A stretch of DNA of 64,000 nucleotides from Bombyx mori (Eukaryota; Arthropoda; Insecta; Lepidoptera; Bombycidae). The position numbers and the translations under genes are program-made. Under the pieces are notes generated by a model, which was not told the DNA's origin, ran no database searches, and was given only the letters and a program-made list of their open reading frames with translations. Where the stretch lies: positions 12,402,501-12,466,500 of the forward strand of contig NC_085128.1 of NCBI RefSeq assembly GCF_030269925.1, given 5' to 3'. Shown here one piece after another: positions 1-13,188 of this stretch. How positions within the stretch are numbered: the stretch's first letter is position 1; the number at the start of each line of letters is the position of its first letter.

Positions 1-77
1 TCACTCAACATCCGACGCAACCAGAGAACGCTGAATGATTGTGAAATAATTAATAACATTAAAGAGACAAACTTACC

Positions 78-700
78 GGTAGTAGGACCTGTTCTGACTC
101 CGTACGAGTAGGTATCACCACCCTGACTATTTCAGCCGTGAAGCAGTAATGTGTTTCGGTTTGAAGAGTGGGGCAGCCGTTGTAACTATACTGAGACCTT
201 AGAACTCATATCCCAAGGTGGGTGGCGGCATTTTTTTTTCTTTTTTTTTCCTACCTAAGCTGGTAGCCTAGAGAGGCTATTCCAGCGTAACCGTAACTAG
301 TAGGTGAGCTCACGGGGCTCAAACCTGACGACGATGCTAACACGAACCCTAGCAAGAGTCGTGCTTCGCAGAATCTACCACCGGATCGGAAACGCGACCC
401 ACTGAGAAGATCCGGCGAGAAACTAAGTGGGCTGTGTCTGAGGGTTAATTTACTCGTCGAGCCCATCGTCGTAAGCGACGGGTTCGACGAGAACGGTGAT
501 CGGTGCTTGAAGTACCTAGAAGCACCGTCAGTGGATCGGGAGGATCCGAGATGACGTGTTTTGGGCGACGTCGACTACTTTCCATTCTTTCCGTAGGATC
601 TGGAATGAGCGGCATTGACGTTATAGATGTCTATGGGCTCCGGAAACCACTAAATACCAGGTGGGCTGTGAACTCGTCCACCCAACTATGCAATAAAAAA
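78..700 (+). repeat. Bm1-type SINE copy, split by a later insertion
   Basis: The body of a Bm1 SINE runs from about 78 to 232 and resumes at 609, ending in the usual 'caataaaaaa' tail near 700. The halves join smoothly if 233-608 is removed. The tRNA-like head is missing, so the copy was already 5'-truncated. The 8-bp word gcggcatt stands at 225-232 and again at 609-616 as the target duplication of the inserted element. Confidence 0.8.
233..608 (-). mobile_element. Retroelement 3' end (LINE tail or LINE-mobilised SINE), nested in Bm1
   Basis: On the minus strand this 376-bp insertion ends in a poly(A) (T-run at 231-250) and is flanked by gcggcatt duplications. It contains the module at 374-432 that is also found at 34694-34752, 37895-37953 and 40774-40832, and in diverged form in the 3' UTR of the ORF-bearing LINE at 11928-11990. 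No coding frame is recognised. It may be a short LINE 3' end or a SINE that borrowed a LINE tail. Confidence 0.65.
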
Positions 701-751
701 TATGTTTTTTTTACGTTATTACAAAGTTAAGTCGTACACTGTGTGCATTAC

Positions 752-829
752 TAATAAAAATCTTACGTTACGGACGTTTTTTCCCGGTCAGGGTACCCCT
801 CCGCATCGTCCCATAAGGAACTTCGTTCC
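752..829. repeat. 78-bp repeat, inverted partner at 59008-59087
   Basis: This block ends in the small hairpin word ggaacttcgttcc. It matches the reverse complement of 59008-59087 with only a few differences. The same terminal word occurs at about 59343-59357 and at about 63556-63572 inside the mariner-like relic, so these are probably stray end fragments of that transposon family. Confidence 0.5.
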
Positions 830-3435
830 AAAAACCAAAAAATATACTAGGCCTCCTTTCCCTTACTTTCCTTTACTTAGTAAATTAATTAACAACAGCG
901 TTTTGAATCCTTGAATTAGCAACGATGAATCCTCGTTCAACATCGAAGTGCCATTTCAGTGTACGTTGAAACGAACAGAATTGTATGTAGTTCAGTTGAA
1001 TGTAGTGAATGCGTCAGTCGGGTTGTGGATGGCTCAGTGTGACATTGGAATACAGAAAAGGTGTCCCGGGGGCGTCGCCACCGCCCTCTACTGCCTGTCT
1101 ACTGCACAATTCTGTTTTATAACCGTACACAACCGTATAATATTTGCATTCGCTACTACGGTGCGCGTCTGCAAAGTTTGAACTGAGAATTTTTGAATGA
1201 CCGTTCCTCGTTTTAGCTGGATTATTGTTTTAGTTTTCATGAACGTTTCACTAACAATTCCAATGGACGTGGATTCGGTGAAATAGTTGATTTTTATATC
1301 GTAACTTTATTCAATGATGCTTTTATTGTAATAAAACTTATATCCGTGACTACTGAAGTTGTAAAATATTCGATGACACACCCGAAGTATGAAAATTAGC
1401 GAAAACACTAAACTGTAACTAAAACATAAGACCTTAGAACTTATATCTCAAGGTGGGTGGTGCATTTACGTTGTAGATATCTATGGGCTCCAGTAACCAC
1501 TTAACACCAGGTGGGCTGTGAGCTCGTCCACTCATCTAAGCAATAAAAAAATAAAAACATTAGAAAATTCTTTAAAATAGTACATAAATTTGATTGTCGA
1601 GTTGAATTTGTTTATTACGGTTTTTGCGTGTATTCATTGTCTTCTTTAATGTGCATATTTCTGTTACGTTATAATATTTCTGCAGGAAAATAATGTAAAG
1701 CTATTGAAGTTTCTAATCAAAATTTGTAATTCGAAAAAAATTACATTACTTATTGTTAATACCAACATAATCTTTGGGAAGCAATAAGGTTAAAAACATA
1801 GTGCTTTAAGTAATATTGACATGTCGTGATCACTTTCATAACGTCACTAAACTACATATTTCATGCACGACTCGTGAAACAACATAAACTTAATTAGTTC
1901 CAGCTTAAAGACAATTAACGGAACTTATAGGTGTTCGGATCATTAGCACGGTGTCCTGCACACCATTTGTTATCTTAGACACAAGCAAATAAAGCACAAA
2001 ATGTACGGATTAACCTTAATTTTCGTGTTCTTTTCATCAATTTGTTTTCACTTTTGTTGAAAATACGCGGTTTTTTGACAAGTGACTCAATGTCAGCCGG
2101 CAAGTTTTTACCATAATTTTCTAAAGAAATGTTACTGGGAGACTCGTCATGATTCGTGTGAATTGTGTCGTCAGTGTTTTAAATAAACCTTTATAATCGA
2201 GATTTAGACGTCACAGTTCCGCGTTTAGGAACGTGGATCTTTCGAGAGTTCCCCCCAACATTCCATACATAACTGAACTTGGTGCCGTATAAACGAGCGT
2301 GACTTATGTTCAAATCATCACGTTAGTGGAAAAGCAATCTTATCTCAACAATCTTTAGGTGTAAACTGTTAGCATGCAAGCAATTTGTGTTTGATTTTTG
2401 TTTGAGGTCATGATTTTGCTGATTCGATCAGTCTCTGTTGGTTTTTGCAGTGAGTCCAGTGGCGGTTCTATTATAACTTACATACCTATAATTTTATTAT
2501 AAGTAAAACAAAAAAAATCTATTTAAAATTCGGTTAGCGTTTACGATTCTCTAAAACAACTATTATTCAAACTCATCATACTAATTCACATGATTACAAA
2601 TCATTCCAATTCGTGAAGCCAGCCCATCTATTACAACCCAGGTTCAATATTAGAAGTAATTTTAGTGGACATCAAATCAGCTGTACTTTTTCTCAGGCGT
2701 CGTATACCCATCTGCCTACAATGGCTTTAAAAACGATTGCTATAGCCTTAAAAACCGTCATTACAAACGGCAAGTATATGTTTCACTAGCTTTCATGTTA
2801 AGCCATGTAGCAGTCATGTCTTTCAGCTTAAATCATGGAATTGGCATTTTAAAATACATATCTAATGTCCCGAGGCGGCTGGTAGCATTGACGTTGTTTA
2901 TATGTAGGTTCTATTGATTCTTAGACACTCAAATCCTGCCCTCATCGACAGTGGTAGCAAAAGAGTAGTTTCGTTGTAAAAGAAAACGACGACATGCAAA
3001 AGTTAAGTGAAACAATAATTTTATCTATTTATATAAATTTCGCAATGCACATTAACATGACAAAATAACAGAAATAAACACTATTAATTAAAAATTATCA
3101 ACTGGTTCTCACATCAGATGATTGAATTCGAAGAACGATTTAATACTTCGCATGTGAAATTGATTACCAATTAAATACGTAGTGTGCTGTTTTATCATAC
3201 TTCTTTAGAACGAATTTCTATGCATTGTGTTTCCACAGTGTAATGACTAACCTACTTCAAATGAGGTTTGAAAGGAGACAGCTAAGGATGTTAACCCTGA
3301 CAAAGTCACATCACTCGATACGAATATCCTCGAACAACTTATACGCATGGACTCACGGAAGGTTGAGAAATCGTAGATGCTAGAGATTGTTAATAATAAA
3401 ACATCATTAAAATTATTGGTAATATAAAAAAAGAA
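830..3435. other. AT-rich intergenic stretch
   Basis: Apart from the Bm1 tail at 1430-1552, no gene, RNA or intact mobile element is seen. A weak Bm1-like patch near 2870-2940 is too degenerate to delimit. Reading frames are short and lack protein-like composition. Confidence 0.5.
1430..1552 (+). repeat. Bm1 SINE, 5'-truncated
   Basis: The last ~110 bp of Bm1 (from 'gaccttagaac' through 'gggctgtgagctcgtcc' to 'aagcaataaaa') are well preserved, with an A-rich tail. Confidence 0.85.
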
Positions 3436-3809
3436 TTATCGCGGGTGCGGCGACCGAATCAAGAAATTCCGTAACGAAAATAAAACCTAGCACCCCCCCA
3501 CTCCGCCTACCATGTAGCTCGCGTTCAACACATTCACACGTTGCGCTTGTGTAATGTTTGTGAATAAGCGCGCGGCGTGACGTCGCACTGCATGCGCATC
3601 ATGAAAAGTCTACCCATCTCTCTCTCGCGCAGTCTAGCTTATGAGTGTGAAGGGGACAGTTAATGTTTTGCTTTTTTAATATTTATAAATATAGCGTGGT
3701 TTTATTGTATGATTGTTTTAATATAAAATTATTATTGTCTAATTATAGTTGCATAAGTTGATAAAAAATGCTATGCAATAGCTTTACCGCGGCAGTCCCC
3801 GAGTGCCAC
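3436..3809 (-). repeat. ~360-bp dispersed repeat, copy 1
   Basis: It shares nearly its whole length with 32081-32441 (same orientation) and 56528-56915 (opposite). Landmarks are 'ggcgaccgaatcaagaaatt', a CG-rich centre with 'tgcatgcgcatcatgaaaag', and the end 'ggcagtccccgagtgccac'. This copy lacks the first inverted 'agctattgcatagct' box. No ORF is shared between copies. Confidence 0.75.
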
Positions 3810-6800
3810 GTGGTTTGTTTTTATAGCAAATATATCCTGGGATGCTTGGGCCATGTCATTTAAATTGTTAAAAATTATCGCATGTGTTAATTCAAGCTAA
3901 AAACTATCTTTTTGTAAAATTTCATCTAAATTCGTTGAAGTATTGGCGTGATTGGGTAACAAAAAACCTAGAAAATAAGCGATGACATTTATTATATTAG
4001 TTTTGATACAGTGAGGAACAGCATTATCTCCTTAATTCAAAACACGTCTATGGTATAATTTTTCAAGGTCAGCTTTGTTTTCCCTATCCTGTATATACAA
4101 TTATACTACATTCTAAACCGACGACTTTTTAAACTAATTTTAAAGCAATTCATAAATCGTTGTGTTAATTTCGGCGTCGATGTCATTATTAATAACCGTC
4201 ATGTAACCGGATATCCGCTGGATATACGAGGAGGCTAATGACCTCCCAACCCGATTGTTCCTAATTCAATTATTCACTCAAATTCAATGAGTATTTGTAA
4301 GAGTATTCTCACAGGAACTGAATTTAAATATAGAATGCTGCTTACATTATCTTTAAGGTTTCACGGGTAGGGTACTCGTTAATGCAATTTGGTTGTTGAC
4401 AATGTCTTTACTATTAACTTTAATCCTATTAATCCTAATCTCGTTTAATGACTTATAATTGAAACAATTGTAATATTCTAACAATTTTTAGGAATGAAGA
4501 TATTTAAGGTTTTTAGTAGGAGTTAAGTGAAGTATGCTCCATCTTTATCCCGCAAAGCCAGTGTCCGAATAGAATTTATATAGCTCTCTCAATCTTTTTG
4601 CGTAACATTTAAATTTCTTATTTCTATCCAGGTTTTAATTTGTTTTAATTAAATGACAGTACTTAAAGTCCATTTCGACGGAAAATATTGATTCTGTCAC
4701 CAAAATAAATCGGCATTCAGAATGAAACTTAAACCTTATGACGAATTCCAGCATTAGCGTAACGATATTTATGAATACATACATACATACCATACGTACA
4801 TAGCAAACGGCAGAAAGCATTAATTATAATTTATCCTATGTGGATAAACTTAGTTTTATACTAATAATTTGTATTGTGCCGCGTCAATGTCAGCGCGTCA
4901 ATCTTAGGTATTGTAAACATAACAATATTTTGACGTATTACTGGTAATTGCTGTATCGCGAAAGCCTAGGTATCATTAACATAACAATATTTTAACTCAT
5001 TACTAGCAACTATTGCTCAACTACAACTCGTTTACCTCTATTTAAAACTTCGTGCGTGTTGTATCACGATAATGATATCACCATTTAACACTTCCATGGT
5101 TGAACGATCACTTCGTGTATCAAGTGCTGTGATTTCGTCGTTAATCGGATACATTTCTAAGATATGTGTTTTAAGCCAATTACATCTTCTCGTTTTTTTT
5201 TCCGTTGTACCGTCTGCAACCGGAGTAAGGTTCATCCCTATTATTTGAATTCACTGCGCAGTCCATAAGGACTGGCCCAGAAATTCTATCTGCTATACGC
5301 TATGCGACTCCGGAAAGAGCTACCGTTCTCATCTTACCCAGCGGCTTTGTGAATAAGCGCTAATTTTTTATCGTTTATTCGGTTTTAATAAGCACTGGTG
5401 CATCGATACATTGTCCCGTCCACGTAAAACTGGAATAACCCTTCGGCTACCAGTAAATAAAAAAGGTGCTGTAATGTTGAGTGCTATTTTCTGTCTGAAC
5501 AAATATTATCATTCAGTTTGCGATCTTTTTTTCCATACGATCTACTGGCATACCTAATCTGAGTGGCCATCGTTGCTTTTAACATAATAGTGAAGGCATA
5601 TTATATGATCAACGACTACATGAGTGAAGAAAATACATTGAAATTTGTGCTCTACATACACAGTAACAGTACGAATAGGGCCTTAACCAGAGCTTGGTAA
5701 CATGAATATTCAACATAACATTAAAATATCATGTAATACACTATGAGTCATATCAATTACCAAAAACAAGTTATTGAAAACTTATTAATAGTTTCTAAAC
5801 ATAAAGAAAACAACTAGAAAAGCACTTGATACATTTAGGAATCAATGGTACTAAAATATTACACTTTTGCCTATTAATATATTTATAGCATACTCATTTA
5901 AAATTCCTCATAATAATTCCAATCTCGAGCGGATCATCTTTCAATGCATTTTTACCTTTATTCACGCCGGTGGGCGGGTGAAAAGCTCATATGAAATCAC
6001 GATCAGCATTGCCTTGAGTACTTACCCGAACTAAACATGACTACTCACATCACCCTACGTACTGTGAAATTATCTTTCAGTTTGAACTACATATCTTCTA
6101 TTCCACATATCCGCTGAAACACCAGACGATAATTGAGGCAATCAGTGCAAAAGTGACCTAAACATATCATAGTTAGTATGGAGATAATGAGGTTGGAATT
6201 TACTTTTACACTGCTTCGTAGGCAAAAGCATTTACAAAGCCATCTGTTCTGTATGGGTGAGACTATAGATAGGCCGGCTTTGCATCACAAGTTATGTTTC
6301 AAATAAATTGCAATGTATAAGCACGAATGTGAAAAATTGTGGATTAGGCCACTTTTGCGCTGACGGCTTCGATTCCACGAATATAATATAAAGAAACATA
6401 ATTACAACATTACAATTTAGTTGTGACGTGTAAAATAACAAGCGAATAAAATCAAAGCTAGTTGCCTTGCTCTCTATCTGAAATCAAGACCAAAGGAAAC
6501 AGACTGCACATTATTCGTTCACTTACACTTGCAACCAATGTCTACTGTATACAATATGTATGTGACGACCCCACGACCACTATCCCGCATTCTGTTTCAT
6601 TAACAAGAATAACCATTGTTTATGACTCACAATCCATATGCTCGATTCTCTTTATGAATGCGCGCTTAATTAATAAACATTAAATGTATGAGGCGTTACG
6701 ATTAAGAAAACGTTCCACGTTTATGAAGCTGTGCTTTTATGTTCGTAACGTTAAATGTTACATTTTAGGTCGAAACACTAGTCAGTCCGGATGATAGTAA

Positions 6801-6892
6801 AAAAAATATGAGATCTTTATATTCGTCCGTGGTAATAGTTTTTTTTTTAGATAGTTTTTCAATACATAAACATTAATATATTTCCTTGCTAA
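3810..6892. other. AT-rich intergenic stretch with a 62-bp tandem duplication
   Basis: No gene is recognised. Near 4903-5026 a segment around 'aacataacaatatttt' is present twice at a period of 62 bp (4916 and 4978), already diverged. A short (CATA)n run lies near 4779-4792. Confidence 0.45.
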
Positions 6893-7185
6893 TCTCTATA
6901 TATAAAAATGAATTGCTGTTCGTTAGTCTCGCTAAAACTCGATAACGGCTGGACCGATTTGGCTAATTTTGGTCTAGAATTATTTTCGAAAGTCCAGAGA
7001 AAGTTTAAAAGGTAGATAAATATGACTATGCTCGGAATTAAAATGAAAATAATTTTTTTTTGTTTTACCTCTGACGTGTTCCCCGTCGGACCGATTGCTT
7101 TTGTTTGTTTTAAGTTTATTTTATACAAAAGTTTAGGTCTTTTATTTATCGATTGAGGTACTACAAAGTCTGCCGGGTCAGCTAG
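6893..7185 (+). mobile_element. Non-autonomous Helitron-like element, family 1 copy 1
   Basis: It starts with TC (TCTCTATATATAAAAATG), ends in CTAG followed by T, and has no terminal inverted repeats or target duplication, as expected for Helitron-like DNA inserted between A and T. The copy at 11383-11686 matches over the full length. The interior ('gttcgttagtctcgctaaaa', 'ggaccgatttggctaatttt') is typical of short lepidopteran Helitron-like repeats. No Rep/helicase is encoded. Confidence 0.7.
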
Positions 7186-10100
7186 TCTTTCATAAGGAGC
7201 TGCCACTGTTGTGTTAGGCCAATCAAATAAAGCTATTATCAATTTTCACAGTATCTTCGTCTCGTTTCCTAAGTGAACTAAATTCCAATTCTTCTACTTC
7301 TGAGTGAATTCCGATTATTATTTTAATGCGATCTATTTTAAAAAATCACATCTCCGCACAAAATGCGTTCATGATAAACAAAATCCGTAGACATCACAAA
7401 ATGAATCCCTCGACTGACCTTGAAATATGATTATAATGTAAAACGACTTCTGCGCTGGAAAACATGATTAGGACAGGAACCGACAGGACGGTGCCACCTT
7501 TCCATGCGCATACAACATACACTCTGTAATGAACCTTTCATGAATAATAATAAATAAACATTTGTTCATTAATTACATTGTTTTTGCCAATTACATAACC
7601 AATTTTCTTAACATTTTCACGCTTACTTCTAAGTCACTCAACCACTTTTTAAATCATTATTTTATCGACAAACAATTTAACGATTTAAGTCTGATGGCTT
7701 TACCTTTGGGGGACGCTATCGAAACATTCAAATCCCTTGGCGAGCTTCTCGACTCCTGTATATTGTGACAAGAAAACTGAGTCAATTTGAATAAAAAATT
7801 TAATGTAACATTTCGATGCCGTATTTTATTGAATTTATTGAATTCTTCGATGATCGATGATCTAAACGAATATGTTATAGTAAATTGATAAAAATTGTCA
7901 AGAGATACGATTGACGCGATGACAGCTGTCACACGCGATAAATAATTCGGAACACTCGAGGCGTTATCACCGATAACGTGAGAGGAGTATTAAAGATAAG
8001 AGTCGGAGATTAAACTTGCAGTGAAACGACCCGAGACGGTGTGAAATTTGTGCATTTTTAGTCTAGCCTAGGCGTATACTGACAATGAACCAACACAATC
8101 AACAATTAAAATTAATTACTAAAAGATTGCCGTTGAGTAATCGTGAACACATTCTCAATAAAGTTTAAAGCCAAATAAAACATAATTATTCTTAAATTGT
8201 TTACATTTCTTTTTCTGTTCTATGGGTTTGACTATTGTTTTCATTAGCGAGGTGTTTATTTCGTGTAGTTGTTTCTTATTTTCGTTTTTCAGAAGCTATT
8301 TGACTTTAGATTTGTGTTAATTAGGACTTTTTGTTTTGCTTTTTGTTTTAATTTAATTTCTGTTGTTGTAAACTATTAATCCTAGTAATGGATTATTTTA
8401 TGATCATATACTTTTTCTGGGAGTAATTAAGTAGATAATTATTTGCTTATTCGTAACGTCTATATACTCGGTTGGAAAGTCAAATTTTAGAAAATCAGCG
8501 AGATGTTAGTAAGATTAAATCACAATCACACAATCATGAACATTTTGGGTGCGCGGAAGACGTTACTTAATTCCAAAACAGCCCGTGAAGTATCCAGAAT
8601 AGATAATATTAAAAAAAGGATAATTTTTTTTAGCATTCCTTATCTATGGGTGATAAAAGAAAACATTTGTGGAATGTTACTTGATTTAAAAGGCGGTGAC
8701 CGTGCGGACCGTAGATCCAAGAGGGAATTTGTGTGATGCGGGATACGGAACGCTGAGCTGTATTCATTTGAGAGAGAGAGTGAGCGAAAGTTCGAGAACA
8801 TTTAAAATTTTATTTATTTTGGCGGCCAAACAATATCTTCCGCTTCAGTTAAGATAGACTATTATTACCTTTTGGGCTTGGAGAATCGTAACCTAATATC
8901 ATGTATATTTAAATTACAGAAATAAAAATGGCTGTTGCACAGATATACGATCATTTCCTGTTAACGATGGAGTTAATGTACCTAATCGATTGCTGGAGAG
9001 CTTCCAATTTTTTCTCTCGCTACACGCCCGCGGCTGGCTCAAGATATCATTCAATGATATCTGATGCCTCGTACTAAATTAATTCTAAATTTACATTGTT
9101 ATATACATTGCTCCCGAGAGGATAAGAAAATTTATATTTTAAACGAAATTGCCACTTGTTCCTTCATATTCCAGTTAACAATTTGGTGCGATGGGATTAA
9201 AAATTTAATAGAGTTCATTGAGGAAAGGTGTGTCATAAAACTGTCTTTAAAATCAAACCAGCCTCTACCTATTTGACCATAACTATTATATAGTTATTAA
9301 TATTAAATTTTAACAGTGTTGGCCTTAATACTGAATTTTAAGTTACTACACTAAGCTACTACATATGGGTTATAAGAATTTGATCTACATTTAAAATACT
9401 ATTTCTGTTAATTTTTTTTTATTTCAGCTTCCGGATAATTTAAAAAAAAACATAAAATCCAATTAAATGTTTCATCATAAGTACGGAAATATAATGATTG
9501 AGAGGAAATCAACGAATATACTAAAAATCAACTGAACGGTACACATCAAGAGATTGTTCAATTGTATTAAGGCGATAAATTTTTAGAACAAAAAAATAAT
9601 GGCTACAATATGTGAATTTATTTAAAGACTAAGAAATACCGATCAGACGTGCACTTAACTCGTAACCTTGACTATACGTACTTACGTACTGACCATTCTA
9701 CAAGGCATACCGATTTCGAGACTATAAGCGAAGGTCGCATACGCAGTCCGTCACGTGGAGCTCTAGCAATTTTAGGACGTTATCCGATACGGTTCGCGGT
9801 TCACATGTTACATATTACTCATTTAAGATTCAAAGATTTTTATTCATATACGCTTTGTAGCTTTCGCGATGTTTGAACAATATTGGGTAGTAAAAATGTA
9901 CTCTGCAAAACTTACTAATACGTTTTCGGAGTTACTGTTTTGTCGGTAGTTTGATAAGCCCGCACGGGTTTTCTAAGGTGTTTAATGAAATTACTAGTGA
10001 CAGGGGCATAATGTGATTCTTTACGGAAAGGAACTATGGTCCCCCTATTACTTTTCCTGTGTTCCAATTTGAAGGGTGAGACAGTCGTTCTATTAAACGA

Positions 10101-11382
10101 TTGAGACTTTGATGTAGTGTCTCAACACGGCTGCGCTCACATCACGATGCCCATGGACTACGGAGGTAGTAATACAATGAAAAAAACAAATGAACTAAAC
10201 CAAACAGTTGTTTAAAATTAGTGTAGCTTCATCGCTTTGGTATTTGCTTTATGGCATTTAGCGTCGGGTCAAGGTTTAGCTGAGTCATTCAAACATCATC
10301 TCATAACGAATAAATGTTAGATTCATAAACAATATTGAATATACTATTGCGATTATGAGAATTAATCAAATCAAATCACATGAATATGACTTAACATACA
10401 AATGTTTAAATAGTCGTTGATAGGGACCAAATTACATTAGTAATTAAAATTTAAAACAATTTAAAACTTTGTATGCATCGGAAATCGCTTTTACCTAATC
10501 TAATGGATTTCTTAAGAAGATAACATAACATACACGAGTCAAAAATAAACAATGATTAAAAAAATTCAAACGTTTTAACAATTGAATTTCGAGTCACCCA
10601 CGACCTCTCGTGAGCAGGAATTTTTATTTTTGGTTTTATTCAAATTTCGTGACCCCAAAACTAAACAATAGTAACAAAATAAACGTGAGATCAACGCGTG
10701 TTTTTAACCGAATTCAAAAAAGATTTTCAATGGATCCGCTTTTTTAAAAAAAAAAAAAAAACGTCGACAACTCGCGTTTGAGAAATTCTTATTCTTATTT
10801 TATTGTCATGATATATGATTGCTATTAACGTAGCATATCTTCTTTCTAGCATATATATTTTCGTTGCATATAAATTCCTTCGTCACCAGCGTTCTTAAAG
10901 TACATATTATAACGATATACTCCGATCACCAACCATGCATCTAATGCTGGTGAGATGTTTCTGCCACCGTAGTAGCGCCATGTTGCTTAATTCTGCCACG
11001 TGGCAATCTTACATTCCAGTCAAATTCGACCTGTGTCTCGAGATGGCGGTCTATCTATCAACGTTTACAACCAGGTAGAACTAAGGCAGGACAGGGACTA
11101 AGCTTTCTTCTTCAAACGTAAAGATAAAAAAAAAAAAAGTAACAGAATCCATCCCCAAGTAAGTACAAAGTGGCCGCGACACTGAAGTGAAGTATCCGTT
11201 TAGTCAGTTTATAATTAGTTTACAAGTCGTGCTACCGGCAGCGAGAGCTTTTGACCCATACTTATTCCTTCTATTGTAACTGTAACAGGCTTACATTAGC
11301 CAAATTAGTGTTTTGGTGGAAAGTCCGATTAAGTGGAAAATTACGATATTAATGCTCTCTGCCAGCGAACAGCTCCAGCAAA
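7186..11382. other. AT-rich intergenic stretch
   Basis: No gene can be supported. It holds a perfect 19-bp palindrome at 9043-9061 (gatatcatt / aatgatatc around one C), a GA-rich patch at 8769-8790, a badly decayed Bm1-like patch near 10065-10170, and an A-run near 10747-10762. Confidence 0.45.
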
Positions 11383-11686
11383 TCTATCTATATCTATATT
11401 TATAAAAATGAATTGCTGTTCGTTAGTCTCGCTAAAACTCGAGAACGGTTGGACAGATTTGGCTAATTTTGGTCTTAAATATTATTTGTGGAAGTAATTT
11501 AGAGAAGGATTAAAAGGTAGATAAATATAAAAATGCTCGGAATGAAACAAAATAACAATTTTGTTTTTCCCTTGATGTGTCCCCCGTCGGACGGATTCCT
11601 TTTGTTTGTTTTAAGTTTATTTTATACAAAAGCTTAGGTCTTTTATTTATCGATTGAGGCACTACGAAGTCTGCCGGGTCAGCTAG
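11383..11686 (+). mobile_element. Non-autonomous Helitron-like element, family 1 copy 2
   Basis: Same family as 6893-7185. It begins in TCTATC/TCTATA repeats and ends 'ctgccgggtcagctag' followed by T. The start could be 11383 or 11393 because the TCTAT motif is repeated. Confidence 0.7.
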
Positions 11687-11825
11687 TTATTAATATATGT
11701 TTAAATGGCAAACCTAGAAATAGTTCTAGATAAAACGGTGTTCTCTTCGGAACAATAATGATGCGATCAGGTTTGAATAATTTTTCTAACACAATTATTA
11801 TTCTTCTATGTGCCTTCGATTATGG

Positions 11826-12138
11826 CTCAAATTCAAATTCAAATTCAAATTCAAAATCATTTATTTCAACTTGGATGTCATCAAAAACACACTTGTTGAA
11901 TGTCAAAATGTAAAAGAAAATGTTAACTCTACCACCGGTTCCAAAAAAGCCACAGTCCTGAGAAGAACCGGCGAAACAAACTCAGCGGGCTTTTTTATGT
12001 ATTTTCTCAACTACTTTCTTCTTTTTTTTTTTTTAAACAAGAAAACATATTTACAGTATACAAAAAGACAAGTCAAAAAAATACAATTCAAATAAATAAT
12101 AATAATAATGAAAAATGAAAAGGCCAGGAGCGAACGCC
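11826..12138 (-). repeat. 3' UTR and tail of the minus-strand LINE
   Basis: Directly downstream of the LINE reading frame on the minus strand. It carries an (ATT)n run (plus 12095-12110), the shared 3' module at 11928-11990 ('ccgg..ctgagaag..ccggcg..ctcag..gggc' on the plus strand), and ends in repeats of 'gaattt' (plus 'aaattcaaattc' near 11828-11850). Simple-repeat tails of this kind are usual for CR1/Jockey-group LINEs. The (ATT)n run leaves open that two LINE ends abut here. Confidence 0.55.
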
Positions 12139-13188
12139 TCATTCCCACGTAGTGCCATCTAGTAAAAAATCCTTAACTTTATAATATGCCTTGTTGCACA
12201 AACGTTCCTTGACAGTTTTCTTAAATCTATGAACAGGTAGTAGTTGAACGTTTTGTGGGATCTTGTTGAAAAGTTGTACACCCAGCCCCCTGAAAGAGTT
12301 GCTTATTTTCTTAATTCGAGCCGCCGGTAACGCAAGCCTATGTTTGTTCCTAGTGTTCACATTATGCAAATCGCAGACTCTGGGGAATTCTACAATGTTT
12401 TTACGCACGTACAATAAATTTTCAAAAATGTATTGGGACGCTAAAGTTAGAATTTTGATTTCCTTAAACTTGTCCCTCAAGGATTCCCTCGGGTGCATAT
12501 TATAAATAGCACGAATAGCCCTCTTCTGCAGGATGAAAATCGTTTCGACATCGGCAGCATTGCCCCACAGCAAAATGCCATAGGACATAACACTATGAAA
12601 ATAACTGAAATAAACTAGACGTGCCGTATCTTCATCAGTATACGTTCGTATTTTTTTTACCGCAAACGCTGCAGAACTAAGTCTATTCGCTAACTTGCAT
12701 ATGTGAGGACCCCACTGCAGCCTGGAATCAACTGTTATACCAAGAAAAACTGTCGAATCAACAAGCTCCAGTGTCTCTCCACTTACAATGATATTAGTGT
12801 CTACTTGTCTAACATTGGGTGTGGTAAATTTTATACATTTTGTTTTTTTGTTATTTAATAACAGATTATTAACACTAAACCAATGTACCACGCGCGAGAT
12901 AGCATCATTCACATCGTCATAATCTTCCAATTGTCGTTTAATTTTAAACAATAAGGATGTATCATCAGCGAATAATACGACCTCGTGACGGGTTTCAATA
13001 AACTTTGGTAAATCATTGATATACACAAGAAATAAGAAGGGACCCAATATGGAACCCTGAGGAACACCCATATTAAGTAAGACACCGGAAGATCTCTTTC
13101 CTTTAACGTCTACCTTTTGGATTCTTCCGGCTGTCACGTGCTTAGTGCTAAATTTCGCTACCCGGCGACTCCTCTCTTCTGATTGCAC
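12139..13188 (-). pseudogene. 5'-truncated LINE reverse transcriptase (CR1/Jockey group)
   Basis: This is the C-terminal part of a non-LTR retrotransposon ORF2. The frame is open for 349 residues with no internal stop. Visible reverse transcriptase motifs are GVPQGSILGP at residues 41-50, the following FLFLVYINDLP, and the catalytic box LFADDTSLL with F73-ADD. FLGITVDSRLQW belongs to the thumb-side region, and the end has the usual conserved tail (FNKIPQ.., HRFKKTVKERL). The N-terminal endonuclease and early RT motifs are missing, and a stop codon lies just upstream, so this is a 5'-truncated dead copy. The frame begins with GTG and has no genuine start. The downstream 3' UTR to about 11826 belongs to it. 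Clade placement within CR1/Jockey is by motif appearance only. Confidence 0.85.

Noticed and set aside
6889..7242. 117-codon minus-strand ORF
   Set aside because: It lies across a non-coding Helitron-like element and has no protein motif.
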